From positions 992,001 through 1,056,000 of the forward strand of contig NZ_OCSR01000002.1 in assembly GCF_900230185.1 (NCBI RefSeq): 64,000 nt of DNA. The letters are read 5' to 3'. Positions 55,297-64,000 of the stretch are shown here, in pieces (the first letter of the stretch is position 1; the number at the start of each line of letters is the position of its first letter). The DNA comes from Burkholderia sp. OK233 (GTDB lineage Bacteria > Pseudomonadota > Gammaproteobacteria > Burkholderiales > Burkholderiaceae). The notes under the pieces are model-generated. The model did no database searches, was not told the DNA's origin, and saw only the letters and a program-made list of their open reading frames with translations. A program made the position numbers and the translations under genes.

Positions 55297-56441
55297 GTCG
55301 CACCTTCCCGAGCCGTGCCGGCGCCAAATCGTGAGTGCGACGTGACGTCGCCGAATAGCGCGGCATAGCGTTCAGCGACGTGCGAGATCGAATAGGTGCT
55401 CAAGTCGCGCTGGTGGCGAATCTTCGCTTCCGCGAGTACCTTTGTGATTGACGCCGCGTAATCTCGATGACTTGCTGGATCGGCCGTCACAACACCAGAG
55501 AAACCCGTGGCGAACCCGAAGACAGGAATGGTCGAAGCGACAATAGGCACGCCGCTCGCGAGTGCCTCGATCATCGCGACACTGTGTGCTTCGCGCTCAG
55601 AAGGCATAACGTACACGTCCGCGGCGCACAACAACGCCGCAACGTCCGGCCGGCTCCCCAGAAATCGCACATTGCCGGGTAAACAGTGCTGCTCGACCAG
55701 TCGCTTCAACGCGTCCTCATAGGACGGGTCTTCCGTCAGTCCTGCCAGCCACAATTCGACGGACTCGCCAGCGCGTAACATGTCTTTCAGCGCCAACACG
55801 CTAGCCGCCTGATTCTTCACTGGCGACAGGCGCCCGACTTGGAGCACTACTGACACACTATCGTCAACCTTGAATTCGGCCCGCAGCCGGCGTCTGGCGT
55901 TTTCATCGAATGCAAAGTGATCAAGATCAGTACCGTTGGGGATCGTTAGAAGCCGGCGAGGCACGCCACACCGCAAACGGTAATTGTTGGCGGCTGTCTC
56001 GGTGACCGTGACCACGGCCGCCGCATCACGCTGGAGAATGCGCTCACTTAGCCTGAGAAGGCCACCTGCGTAGTCGTCGTTGGTGGCAGCATGCATGACG
56101 GTGACGACTGGAATAGCCGATGTCGTCAGTTTCTGAGCGAGGCGTGCGTAAGCCGCCGGAATGACCGAATGCGCAACGATGACATCAGGACGAAAATCGC
56201 GCAGTGTCGCGCGGATAAAGCGAAGCCGTCCCAAGCGCCCCAGCAATCGTGCAGGCGACGCGCACCAGACGCCCTTCTCTTCCAGTTTCGACCAAACCGG
56301 CCGGAACGCCGCCTCGCACGGGTTGATTCCCATGACGCCGGCGACACCGTTTTTTGCGGTCGAGTGCACCTCCGCCAACGTGGCGGCGAGCATTTCGGCT
56401 CCGGAATGCCGTGGCGTCAGGACCACGTGCATGATGCGCAT
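55293..56441 (-). CDS. Glycosyltransferase family 4
   Basis: A 382-residue GT-B glycosyltransferase. The N-terminal domain opens MHVVLTPRHSGAEMLAATLAEV and includes PDVIVAHSVIPAAYARLAQ. The C-terminal domain has VLQVGRLSPVKNQAASVLALKDML and YVMPSEREAHSVAMIEALASGVPIVAS, the E-x7-E element that binds the nucleotide sugar. It lies 12 bases after the flippase gene and overlaps the next transferase by four bases. Confidence 0.92.
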   Translation of the reverse strand: MRIMHVVLTPRHSGAEMLAATLAEVHSTAKNGVAGVMGINPCEAAFRPVWSKLEEKGVWCASPARLLGRLGRLRFIRATLRDFRPDVIVAHSVIPAAYARLAQKLTTSAIPVVTVMHAATNDDYAGGLLRLSERILQRDAAAVVTVTETAANNYRLRCGVPRRLLTIPNGTDLDHFAFDENARRRLRAEFKVDDSVSVVLQVGRLSPVKNQAASVLALKDMLRAGESVELWLAGLTEDPSYEDALKRLVEQHCLPGNVRFLGSRPDVAALLCAADVYVMPSEREAHSVAMIEALASGVPIVASTIPVFGFATGFSGVVTADPASHRDYAASITKVLAEAKIRHQRDLSTYSISHVAERYAALFGDVTSHSRFGAGTAREGAT

Positions 56442-56453
56442 AACGTTCTCTCT

Positions 56454-57857
56454 CTAGACAGTCAATGAAATTCCGGCTCGCAGCCGTTGTAGAGGCAACA
56501 CCAATGCGCCAGCACAGACGAGCCCGAGTCCCACGGCGTGATACGGAAGCGTCGAGAACGCTTGGCCCAGGATCACGATCAACGCCGCAATCGGCACGCC
56601 CACTGTGGCGAGTGGAAGCAACTGCCGGATCTGGTCACGGTCGTCCGACACAACATCCCAGAGCATTAACGCTGCGCAGACAAACACCGAAATCGTCGCG
56701 GCGAACGCGACGCCGATGGGACCTAGCCACGGCACCAGAATCGCCGATGAAATCAGCAGGCATACCAACTGCACCACCGTCCCGCGAGTCACCCGGCTCG
56801 GCCTGCCCGTGCCACGCAGGTAGGAGGTCAGCAGCCCGACCAGCACGCCAGCCGCCATCAGATACACAAATATGCGGAAAAACGGCACGGCTCCGCTCCA
56901 TTGCCCACCTAGCGCCAGTTGGATGATGTCGCGCGCGGCGACACAGAGAAACGTCGCGACTACGAGCGCGATCGTCCCCAATTGACTGAACAGCGCCAAT
57001 GCATAATGTGCGGCGCAGTTTTTGTCCTGACGCGCCAGTTCGGAAAAATTCGGGAAGAGGTACTGACTCATCGCAATGCCAAAATCGGCCACGCCAAATT
57101 GCGCAAGGCGACTTGCGGTCTGGTACAGCCCCAAAGTCTGCACGCCGAATGTCTTGACCGTGATGATCCGGTCCAACTGATTGACAATCACGGTGAGCAA
57201 ACTGCTCGCCCAAACCCAGCGACCGAACTCCATGACCTCACCCAGTGGCTTGGTGTCGAAGTTCAGCCGCGGCTTCGTCTTGAACACAATGTGCGAGGCA
57301 ATGGCCTTCAGAAACTCCGACAACGGCAATGCCGCGAGCACCCAGATCACCTCGCGATAGGTCAGTGCGGCGACGGCGGACATCACGAAATCGGCCATGA
57401 CGAAGGTGCTTGTCAACAATGCGACAGTACGAAAACGCCGCTCTCGCTGCGCGACGACAACTCGCACGCTAACAAGGCACCTCGCGAACGGCACCAACGC
57501 GACCATCTGCAAAACGGTGGTTGCCTCCGGAATATTCATTAACCGCGCAATCAGGCCGGAAGCGGCAAACAGGACAACCGTCAGCAACAAGCCCCGCAGC
57601 GCATTCGCCGTCCACAATGCGTCAAGGCCGCGCTGATCCAGCAGCTCCTGCCGCTGGATCAGCGCATGGCTCATCCCCATCTCCGTCAACGACTCCGCTA
57701 TCGACAACGCCATCAGGCAAGCCGCAATCAGACCGATCGATTGCGGCCCCAACAGTCGCGCAAGCAGGAAGAACTTGAACGCCACCAGCAGGCGCGACAC
57801 AGCCTGTTGTGCAAAGACCCACGTCACGCTGCTTTCGCCGAATCGCATCATTTTCAT
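56454..57857 (-). CDS. Wzx-type polysaccharide flippase
   Basis: A 467-residue membrane protein with about 12 to 14 helices (for example FFLLARLLGPQSIGLIAACLMALSI, LLLTVVLFAASGLIARLMNI, AGVLVGLLTSYLRG and PIAALIVILGQAFSTLPYHAV). The N-terminal SVTWVFAQQAVSRLLVAFKFFLLARLLGP is typical of the PST oligosaccharide flippase family. It moves the finished undecaprenyl-linked repeat unit to the periplasm for Wzy. I chose the ATG at MKMMRFGESS; the longer frame runs into the fcl gene. It follows fcl by 16 bases. Confidence 0.92.
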   Translation of the reverse strand: MKMMRFGESSVTWVFAQQAVSRLLVAFKFFLLARLLGPQSIGLIAACLMALSIAESLTEMGMSHALIQRQELLDQRGLDALWTANALRGLLLTVVLFAASGLIARLMNIPEATTVLQMVALVPFARCLVSVRVVVAQRERRFRTVALLTSTFVMADFVMSAVAALTYREVIWVLAALPLSEFLKAIASHIVFKTKPRLNFDTKPLGEVMEFGRWVWASSLLTVIVNQLDRIITVKTFGVQTLGLYQTASRLAQFGVADFGIAMSQYLFPNFSELARQDKNCAAHYALALFSQLGTIALVVATFLCVAARDIIQLALGGQWSGAVPFFRIFVYLMAAGVLVGLLTSYLRGTGRPSRVTRGTVVQLVCLLISSAILVPWLGPIGVAFAATISVFVCAALMLWDVVSDDRDQIRQLLPLATVGVPIAALIVILGQAFSTLPYHAVGLGLVCAGALVLPLQRLRAGISLTV

Positions 57858-57873
57858 TGGTTGGCGGATGCGC

Positions 57874-58824
57874 TTAGGCCCGTTCCAGAACTTGCGTTTC
57901 GTAGCGCTGCAAGAAGTCCTCGTAGGTCGCGGCCAATCCTTCCTGCAGGCCGATCTTCGCGCGCCAGCCGAGCTCCGCCAGCTTGCTGACGTCGAGTAGT
58001 TTTTGCGGTGTACCGTCAGGTTTGCTGGCGTCGAACTCGATACGGCCATCTAAGCCTACCGCGTGCATCGCAGCACGGGCCAGCTCCTCAATCGTGATGT
58101 CCGCGCCGCAGCCGATGTTGTACCAGCCGCCCCCAAGCCCACGCTCGAGCATGAATACAGCTGCATCCGCCATGTCGTCGACGTGCAGGAACTCGCGGCG
58201 CGCGCGTCCTGTTCCCCACACCGCGAGACCGTCCGCACCGCTCACTTTCGCCTCATGGGCTTTGCGCAACAACGCCGGCAATACATGACTCGTCTTCAGG
58301 TCGTAGTTGTCGTTCTGTCCATACAAGTTGGTCGGCATCAGCGAGACATATTGCGTGCCGAACTGTCGGTTGAAAGCCTCACAAAGCTTGATGCCCGCGA
58401 TCTTTGCGATCGCGTAGCACTCGTTCGTGCTCTCCAGAGGACCGGTCAGCAGGTAATCCTCCTTGATCGGCTGCGGGGCCTCGCGCGGATAAATGCACGA
58501 CGACCCGAGAAACACCAGCCGCTGAATGCCCGCGCGATACGCCGAATGAATCACGTTGGCTTCGATGATCAGGTTCAGATACAGGAAGTCCGCGGGATAA
58601 GTATCGTTAGCCAGGATGCCGCCGACCTTGGCAGCAGCCAGTATGACCACATCGATCGCCTGGTCGCGGAAGAATCGCTCGACGGCAGCCTGGTCGGTCA
58701 AGTCGAGTTCGGCGCGGCTGCGCGTCACTACATTGTCGTAGCCGCGTGAAGCGAGATTGCGTAGCAATGCCGAGCCGGCCATGCCGCGGTGTCCGGCGAC
58801 GAAGATTCGAGCGTTCCTGTCCAT
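57874..58824 (-). CDS. fcl: GDP-L-fucose synthase
   Basis: A 316-residue SDR enzyme that epimerises and reduces GDP-4-keto-6-deoxymannose to GDP-L-fucose with NADPH. It begins with the Rossmann motif ARIFVAGHRGMAGSALLR, has FLGSSCIYPREAPQPIKEDYLL with the catalytic serine and the YxxxK pair in ECYAIAKIAGIKLCEA, and LMPTNLYGQNDNYDL. All are hallmarks of Fcl/WcaG. It lies five bases after gmd, so the two steps from GDP-mannose to GDP-fucose are encoded together. Confidence 0.96.
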   Translation of the reverse strand: MDRNARIFVAGHRGMAGSALLRNLASRGYDNVVTRSRAELDLTDQAAVERFFRDQAIDVVILAAAKVGGILANDTYPADFLYLNLIIEANVIHSAYRAGIQRLVFLGSSCIYPREAPQPIKEDYLLTGPLESTNECYAIAKIAGIKLCEAFNRQFGTQYVSLMPTNLYGQNDNYDLKTSHVLPALLRKAHEAKVSGADGLAVWGTGRARREFLHVDDMADAAVFMLERGLGGGWYNIGCGADITIEELARAAMHAVGLDGRIEFDASKPDGTPQKLLDVSKLAELGWRAKIGLQEGLAATYEDFLQRYETQVLERA

Positions 58825-58829
58825 GGTGT

Positions 58830-59948
58830 TTACTCGTTGAACTCAAACGTCTTGAAACCCGCGAGCGTTACCAACGCATCCCGTTTCGCGACCTGGTAGT
58901 CGGCTCGCACCATTTCCTTGACCAGCGATTCGAACGACGTAACCGGCTTCCAGCCCAACTTTTCGTGCGCCTTGGTCGGATCGCCCAACAGCGTTTCCAC
59001 TTCGGCTGGGCGGAAGTAGCGCGGATCGACACGCACAATCACGTCGCCCGGCGCGACTTTCGCTTCGCCACCTACGACGCGCTCGACAATGCCCACCTCG
59101 TCGACGCCAGATCCCTCGAAGCGCAAGTGAACACCCAATTCGGCAGCGGCTTGCTGAACGAACTGACGCACGCTGTACTGCACGCCCGTCGCAATCACAA
59201 AGTCTTCGGGCTGTTCCTGTTGCAGCATCAACCATTGCATCTCGACGTAATCGCGCGCGTGACCCCAGTCCCGCAGTGCGGACATGTTGCCGAGGTACAG
59301 ACAATCCTGCAGGCCTGTTGCAATGCGGGAGATTGCTCGCGTGATCTTGCGCGTCACAAAGGTCTCGCCGCGCACCGGCGACTCGTGATTGAACAGGATG
59401 CCGTTGCACGCGTAGATGCCATACGCTTCGCGGTAGTTGACGGTAATCCAGTAGGCGTACAGCTTGGCCACCGCATAGGGGCTTCGCGGGTAAAAAGGCG
59501 TGGTTTCCTTTTGCGGGATTTCCTGTACCAATCCGTAAAGTTCAGACGTCGAGGCCTGATAAAAGCGCGTCTTCCTTTCGAGGCCGAGAATCCTGATTGC
59601 CTCAAGAATGCGCAGCGCGCCGATGCCGTCCGCGTTCGCCGTATACTCCGGCTCCTCGAACGAGACGGCGACGTGGCTTTGTGCCCCGAGGTTATAAATC
59701 TCGTCAGGCTGCGCGCGTTGAATGATCCGCACGAGGCTGGTCGAGTCGGTCAGATCGCCGTGGTGCAGGATGAAGCGGCGATCGGATGCATGCGGGTCCT
59801 CGTACAGGTGATCAATTCGTTCCGTGTTGAACAGCGACGAACGGCGCTTGATGCCGTGAACTTCATAGCCCTTGCTCAACAGTAATTCGGCGAGGTACGA
59901 ACCGTCCTGACCTGTGACGCCGGTAATCAAGGCAACTTTGTGACTCAT
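58830..59948 (-). CDS. gmd: GDP-mannose 4,6-dehydratase
   Basis: A 372-residue SDR enzyme that converts GDP-mannose to GDP-4-keto-6-deoxymannose. Motifs are ALITGVTGQDGSYLAELLL, EVHGIKRRSSLFNTERIDHL, the ASTSELYGLVQEIPQ segment with catalytic threonine/serine, YPRSPYAVAKLYAYW with YxxxK, and NHESPVRGETFVTRKITRA. It is the first of the fucose pair, 66 bases downstream of the tyrosine kinase gene. Confidence 0.97.
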   Translation of the reverse strand: MSHKVALITGVTGQDGSYLAELLLSKGYEVHGIKRRSSLFNTERIDHLYEDPHASDRRFILHHGDLTDSTSLVRIIQRAQPDEIYNLGAQSHVAVSFEEPEYTANADGIGALRILEAIRILGLERKTRFYQASTSELYGLVQEIPQKETTPFYPRSPYAVAKLYAYWITVNYREAYGIYACNGILFNHESPVRGETFVTRKITRAISRIATGLQDCLYLGNMSALRDWGHARDYVEMQWLMLQQEQPEDFVIATGVQYSVRQFVQQAAAELGVHLRFEGSGVDEVGIVERVVGGEAKVAPGDVIVRVDPRYFRPAEVETLLGDPTKAHEKLGWKPVTSFESLVKEMVRADYQVAKRDALVTLAGFKTFEFNE

Positions 59949-60014
59949 GGTGTGATGCTCCTCATAATCGATGCGCCGGGACCGTCCTCGCGCCTTGCTC
60001 GGGTGTTGTGACGA

Positions 60015-62219
60015 TTAATCCGCACTGCTTTCGTAGCCGTAGTAATACGTGCCATAGCCAAGACGTCTCTGCGGCACATCTGTAAACAGCACGCCCTTGA
60101 GGGCGACACCGACATTGCGCAGACGGTTGGCAGACTCCAGAATTTCCGGCATGGGGTGGCGGCCATGACGCACCACCAGCAAGGTCGTGCCGGCGTGCTT
60201 ACCGATCAGCGCCGCATCGGTCACGGCCAGCAACGGCGGTGTGTCGACAATGACGATGTCGTAGAGACTCGAAACGTGATCGAGCATCGTCTTGAAGCGC
60301 TCGCTCATCAGCAGTTCGGCCGGATTCGGCGGCAATGATCCCTTCGGCAGGACGTCCAGGTTCGGCAGCACTTCACGCAGCACCGCACTGTTGATGTCCA
60401 GGCCCGCGATGACATCCGAAAGTCCCGGGTGTCTCGACACGCCGAAATAGCTGTGCAAATCGCCACGCCGCATGTCCGCATCGATCAACAAGATGCGCTT
60501 GTCTCCGCTCGCGAGCACCGCCGCCAGATTCACCGACATAAAGGATTTCCCGACCTCAGGACGCGGACCGGTAATGACGATCACGTTATTGGCGGCGTCG
60601 AGCAGGCCGAACTGCAGCGCGGTGCGCAGACTCCGAATCCCTTCAATGGCCACGTCGTGCGACGCGATCGAAGCAAGCACGTGATGGCCGGTGCGGCCCC
60701 GCCGCATGCCTTGACGCAAACGCACCTGCGTCTCGCTGTGCGGCACGGCTGCATAGACCGGCAAGCCCAGCACCTGCTCGATTTCGTCGCTGTTTTCCAC
60801 GCCGCCGAACAGCGCGTTCTTGACGAATGCCGCCACCGTTCCCGCAATGAGTCCCAGCACCGCCGCCAGAACGATTACGAGCGCCCGCTTCGGCTTGACC
60901 GGCACTTCGCCCGCAACGGCGTAGTCGACCACGCGGACATTGCCAACCTGACCCGCCTTGACGATCTTCAACTGCTGCGCGCTGTCCAGCAGGTTCGTGT
61001 ACAACTCCGTGTTGACACGCACATCACGCAGCAGGCGCAGGGCGGACTGTTCCGTGTCCGGCAAAGTCGAGACGCGTTGGTTCAACTGGGTCTGCTGCGC
61101 TTCGAGTGAGGCGATCTGCGCGTCCAGCGCGACAACACCCGGGTGTGACGGCGTAAAACGCTGCGTCATCTCGATCTGCTGTTGCTGCAGATCGACGAGT
61201 TTGGTTTTGCTGTCGACAATCTGTTGCAACAGTAGACGGCTTTCCTCCGTCAGATCGACCGTTCCCTTCCGATTCCGAAATGCGTTGTAGCGATCCTCTG
61301 CCTGATCGAGTTGTTTGCGAAGCTGCGGCAATTGCTGATCGAGAAAGCTGAGTGTGTGCTCCGCTTCAGCCGACTTCCGGTCGATGTTCTGCTGGACATA
61401 GGTCGCGGCGATCGTATTGATGATCTCGGCAGTGCGCTTGCTGTCCGCGCCGTCGAGCGAGACGCCGATCACCCCGGACTGCTTGGTTTTCTCGGCAATG
61501 ACAAGCGCATCCTGCAATTGATCGGTCGTGAGGAGCGTGGAAGCTCGAGTCAAAAAGAATTGCGTGCCCGGTCGCGCTTCAAGACGCGAGACCTGCAATT
61601 CAACTGGGCCAGCTGCTTCGCCGCCCCGGGCGACACTGCCCACTTGCCCATGAAGAACAACCTCGCCATCGGGATCGACCAGATCGAATTTGTCGCCGCC
61701 GCGCGCCACCAACGTATACCTCGCGTCGTATCGCTCGCGCGGCACATTGAATACCGATACTTCGATCTTCTCGCCGCCCCACGCGAAACGCCCGAGGCCA
61801 AACAGAGGCGGCGCCAGTTCATTGTCCCCCGCACGCCGCGCCAGGACAGCGCCGATGAGCGGGAAATAACGCGGCTGCGCGCTGATATCGAGGTGTAGCG
61901 ACTTCACTGTCTGGCCGACCACGAGTCGCGATCGGATCAACTCGATCTCCGCGTCGGCGGTCTGCTTGGTGTCGAAGATCGACGCCAGTTCGCCCAGTGC
62001 GTCCTTGGTTGAATTTGCACTGTCTTCAACCTGGATCATCGCGTCGGCGCGATACACCGGCCTAGCGATAAACGCATAGAGAGTGCCGATTACCAGCACG
62101 GTCGCCGCAATGGCAACGATCAACTTCCAGCTCTCCGCAATAACCGAAAGGTAGTCGGAGAGATGTATTTCGTCGCCATTCGACGAATCGATGAATCGAT
62201 TTTGGTTTACGGATGCCAT
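60015..62219 (-). CDS. Polysaccharide co-polymerase and tyrosine autokinase (Wzc/BceF)
   Basis: A 734-residue inner-membrane protein. The N-terminal Wzz-like part spans from a first membrane helix (LIVAIAATVLVIGTLYAFI) to a second one (RALVIVLAAVLGLIAGTVAAF), with a coiled-coil periplasmic region between (LDQQLPQLRKQLDQAEDRYN). The cytoplasmic BY-kinase domain has Walker A (GPRPEVGKS, near 545), Walker A' (LLIDADMRRG) and Walker B (IVIVDTPP). The tail has tyrosines at 722, 725-727 and 729 for autophosphorylation. It controls chain length and export of the polymer together with the phosphatase and Wza encoded just upstream. Similar to BceF of the cepacian system. Confidence 0.95.
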   Translation of the reverse strand: MASVNQNRFIDSSNGDEIHLSDYLSVIAESWKLIVAIAATVLVIGTLYAFIARPVYRADAMIQVEDSANSTKDALGELASIFDTKQTADAEIELIRSRLVVGQTVKSLHLDISAQPRYFPLIGAVLARRAGDNELAPPLFGLGRFAWGGEKIEVSVFNVPRERYDARYTLVARGGDKFDLVDPDGEVVLHGQVGSVARGGEAAGPVELQVSRLEARPGTQFFLTRASTLLTTDQLQDALVIAEKTKQSGVIGVSLDGADSKRTAEIINTIAATYVQQNIDRKSAEAEHTLSFLDQQLPQLRKQLDQAEDRYNAFRNRKGTVDLTEESRLLLQQIVDSKTKLVDLQQQQIEMTQRFTPSHPGVVALDAQIASLEAQQTQLNQRVSTLPDTEQSALRLLRDVRVNTELYTNLLDSAQQLKIVKAGQVGNVRVVDYAVAGEVPVKPKRALVIVLAAVLGLIAGTVAAFVKNALFGGVENSDEIEQVLGLPVYAAVPHSETQVRLRQGMRRGRTGHHVLASIASHDVAIEGIRSLRTALQFGLLDAANNVIVITGPRPEVGKSFMSVNLAAVLASGDKRILLIDADMRRGDLHSYFGVSRHPGLSDVIAGLDINSAVLREVLPNLDVLPKGSLPPNPAELLMSERFKTMLDHVSSLYDIVIVDTPPLLAVTDAALIGKHAGTTLLVVRHGRHPMPEILESANRLRNVGVALKGVLFTDVPQRRLGYGTYYYGYESSAD

Positions 62220-62222
62220 AGA

Positions 62223-62663
62223 TTAGTGAGTCAGTCGAACCATTGCGTCGAGCCAGTGCGCGACGCCACGCTCGATCTGTGCCAAGGCCGTTTCGAAGGC
62301 CGCGCGTCCTTTGCGGTACGGGTCCAGTACGTCTATGCCCTCATGGTCGCCGAGGCGATAGACCTTGCCCTTCGCGAAGGGATAGTTCGTTTCGATCCTC
62401 TTGCGCTGTTCCTGCGTCATCGACAGAACCAGTTCTGCCGAGCGCATGTGGAGCAGGTTCAGGTCCACGGCAATATGGCCTCTGATGTCAATCTCACGCT
62501 CCGCCATCAATTCGACAGCGATGGGATCGGCACCGCGTCCGACGACCGCGGCCCAGCCGGCGGACATCACACTAACGCCAGGTAACTGCTTCGTGAGCAA
62601 CGCCTGAGCCATCGGACTTCGGCAGATGTTGCCTTCACACACAACAAGGATGCTGTCTATCAT
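62223..62663 (-). CDS. Low-molecular-weight protein tyrosine phosphatase (Wzb/BceD)
   Basis: A 146-residue cytoplasmic phosphatase. The P-loop is CEGNICRS (residues 9-16) with the catalytic Cys9 and Arg15, and the general acid is Asp114 in DPYRKG. It removes phosphate from the tyrosine tail of the kinase encoded three bases downstream, cycling it between forms during polymerisation. Its ATG overlaps the wza stop (ATGA). Confidence 0.95.
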   Translation of the reverse strand: MIDSILVVCEGNICRSPMAQALLTKQLPGVSVMSAGWAAVVGRGADPIAVELMAEREIDIRGHIAVDLNLLHMRSAELVLSMTQEQRKRIETNYPFAKGKVYRLGDHEGIDVLDPYRKGRAAFETALAQIERGVAHWLDAMVRLTH

Positions 62664-63832
62664 TTCGTTACAATCGCCCCGGTCAGGCCTGCGTTGATCG
62701 CGGGCAGCAGCAGATTCAGCACGCGGCTGAAGCGAACCAGACCGTTACCATCCACATACACGACGTCCTTGGGCTGCAACTCGAATTGATTCGCCAGCAC
62801 CATTGCGACCGGCGAGCGAGCATCGAGATGGAATACCTGCGGCCTCGTATCGGACGAGCCGCGAATTACATAGAGCTGCGCTGCGTCCGCACTGGCACTA
62901 TTCACGCTACCGGCTTGCGATAGGGCGTCGCTCAATGTCAGCTTGCCGCTCTTCATGGGAATGGCGGTTACAGGCTTGTTGACCTCGCCCATGACAAATA
63001 CGCCGTTGTCGTCGCGAGAAACGACACGCAACAGGTCACCGTTCTTTAGCAGTATTTTTGAAGGGTTCTGATCGCTCGATAGCATGCTTGTGAGATTCAA
63101 CCGATACGACACGCCGTCGCGCACGAGGACCATCCGGCTTTGATCGGCTGTCGTACTGAAGTCGCCGGCCCGGTTAACGGCTTCGAACAGGGTCAGTGGA
63201 ACATCGTTAATCGGAACAGCGCCCGGCGCGCGGACCTCGCCGTCCACATACACCTGCTTGGCACGAAACGAAGCCACACGTACGGTCACCTGCGGCCGGA
63301 CGAACACTTTGCTCAATGCGGTGTACACCGCCTGCTGGCTCTGATCGACACGTAGGCCGGCAACATGAACGTTACCCGCATATGGCATCTGCACATTACC
63401 GTTGCTGTCAATCACGAATCCTTGCGCCGGATCGAAGGGCCGGTTGTTCGTTTGCGTCTGGGCGCCCAGCGCCGCCATCAGTTCAGGGTGATCCCACACG
63501 GTGATCTGCAGGACATCGCCCGCCGCCAATGTGTATGGCTCCGGCTTAGTCATCAACTCACGCAGTTGCACTGCGTTTGCCTGCGCATCCGCCTCGCGCA
63601 TCCTTTCCGTCAAGGCGACGTTGATATCGGTAATCGGAATCTGCATCTCGGTCGGCGGCACCTCTGAGTTCCCGCTTGCGACCGGCAGCGTTGCCGGAGT
63701 GGTCATCCGCATACCAGGAGCCACTGCGCAGGCCGCCAACACGGCACTTGCGGCGACGCTCATCAGTAGACGAGTACAGCGGCGAACAGGACGTTCCACT
63801 CCGTCTCCACTACGCTTTCCAAAAAATCCCAT
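62660..63832 (-). CDS. wza: Outer-membrane polysaccharide export protein (Wza/BceE)
   Basis: A 390-residue lipoprotein. The signal peptide ends in LAAC (Cys35). EPYTLAAGDVLQITVWDHPEL opens the Poly_export domain, and two SLBB-type domains follow (QVYVDGEVRAPGAVPINDVPLTLFEAVNRAG and GVFVMGEVNKPVTAIPMKSGKLTLSDALSQAG). Proteins of this family form an octameric outer-membrane channel for capsular or exopolysaccharide. It is the first complete gene of the operon inside the window and is preceded by an 86-base spacer after the partial initiating transferase. Confidence 0.95.
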   Translation of the reverse strand: MGFFGKRSGDGVERPVRRCTRLLMSVAASAVLAACAVAPGMRMTTPATLPVASGNSEVPPTEMQIPITDINVALTERMREADAQANAVQLRELMTKPEPYTLAAGDVLQITVWDHPELMAALGAQTQTNNRPFDPAQGFVIDSNGNVQMPYAGNVHVAGLRVDQSQQAVYTALSKVFVRPQVTVRVASFRAKQVYVDGEVRAPGAVPINDVPLTLFEAVNRAGDFSTTADQSRMVLVRDGVSYRLNLTSMLSSDQNPSKILLKNGDLLRVVSRDDNGVFVMGEVNKPVTAIPMKSGKLTLSDALSQAGSVNSASADAAQLYVIRGSSDTRPQVFHLDARSPVAMVLANQFELQPKDVVYVDGNGLVRFSRVLNLLLPAINAGLTGAIVTK

Positions 63833-63918
63833 CAGTTATTCCTCGAATTTCGTCCAACTCGTCTTTCACATCGCAATTGCCATTGCAGTTCAGGCGCATG
63901 AGTGTTTCGTCTGGGTCG

Positions 63919-64000
63919 CTAATACGCAGTGCTGCTAACCAGTCCCCTCGCTACCGTTGTCACGACAATCCGCATGTCCAAGGCGAACGACCAGTTGCGC
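63919..64000 (-). CDS. C-terminal end of an undecaprenyl-phosphate sugar-phosphate transferase (WcaJ-type), partial
   Basis: Only 26 codons and the stop are in the window. They read RNWSFALDMRIVVTTVARGL and end in VSSTAY. The N-W-S-x-x-L-D-x-R/K-I-I/V...T pattern with the final A-Y is the characteristic end of WcaJ/GumD-type transferases, which start repeat units by placing a hexose 1-phosphate on undecaprenyl phosphate. The gene continues beyond position 64000 and fits as the operon's first step. The call rests on a short piece, but on a highly conserved one. Confidence 0.75.
   Translation of the reverse strand, partial: RNWSFALDMRIVVTTVARGLVSSTAY

Noticed and set aside
58746..59885. A 379-codon plus-strand frame opposite gmd.
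   Set aside because: Antisense shadow of gmd, which matches its family along the whole length.
42656..64000. Identification of the cluster as the standard cepacian (bce) locus.
   Set aside because: The export genes are similar, but gene order and content (fcl, WcaI-, WcaF-like genes, beta-helix protein) do not match the cepacian set as I know it.
1..64000. tRNA or rRNA genes, CRISPR arrays, intact insertion sequences and prophage genes.
   Set aside because: I found no cloverleaf-like sequence, regular spaced repeats, transposase motif or phage structural gene other than T6SS parts.

Overview
The window looks like chromosomal DNA of a Burkholderiaceae beta-proteobacterium, most likely Paraburkholderia, Caballeronia or Burkholderia. 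The evidence is its high GC content, GC-rich third codon positions, a short DUF4148 secreted protein beside a Gram-negative porin, and strong resemblance of the gene sets to those of that family. This placement is inference from gene content, not a database match. I saw no tRNA, rRNA, CRISPR array or intact insertion sequence.

Positions 30-28833 hold a type VI secretion system (T6SS). On the minus strand one long, tightly packed operon reads tssJ-tssK-tssL-tssM-tagF-ppkA-tssA-tssB-tssC-hcp-tssE-tssF-tssG-vgrG-(TPR protein)-rhs-immunity. A divergent plus-strand operon reads (TssQ-like lipoprotein)-tagH-pppA. It therefore has sheath, tube, baseplate, membrane complex and spike, plus a threonine-phosphorylation control circuit (kinase PpkA, phosphatase PppA, FHA protein TagH, repressor TagF). 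The operon ends in a PAAR-like Rhs toxin whose 142-residue C-terminal domain carries a PD-(D/E)XK-like nuclease signature, followed by an AT-rich candidate immunity gene. The sheath-recycling ATPase gene tssH/clpV is not in the window. The divergent spacer holds a sigma-54-like element, nested inverted repeats and a leader with two mutually exclusive hairpins.

Positions 28834-37758 are a loosely packed accessory stretch: a DUF4148 protein, a porin, a LysR regulator, the decayed C-terminal part of a second LysR gene with an in-frame stop, a few small unknown genes, and a GlxA-type AraC regulator. Two similar tandem-hairpin terminator elements lie at 33906 and 41591.

Positions 37759-42240 hold a lipoprotein gene and a YjbH-type outer-membrane gene (a probable exopolysaccharide accessory pair), then a small TPR-like gene.

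Positions 42656-64000 are an exopolysaccharide cluster with colanic-acid-like content. It has a GDP-mannose mannosyl hydrolase, UDP-glucose dehydrogenase, a Wzy-like polymerase, a secreted beta-helix (pectate-lyase-fold) protein, five glycosyltransferases, two hexapeptide acyltransferases, a Wzx flippase, GDP-fucose synthesis (Gmd, Fcl), tyrosine kinase Wzc/BceF, phosphatase Wzb/BceD, Wza/BceE and the last codons of a WcaJ-type initiating transferase. Most minus-strand genes overlap by 4 bp or lie a few bases apart, implying one long transcript entering from beyond position 64000. The predicted product is an acetylated polymer containing fucose and probably glucuronic acid, built on undecaprenyl phosphate and exported by the Wzx/Wzy route.
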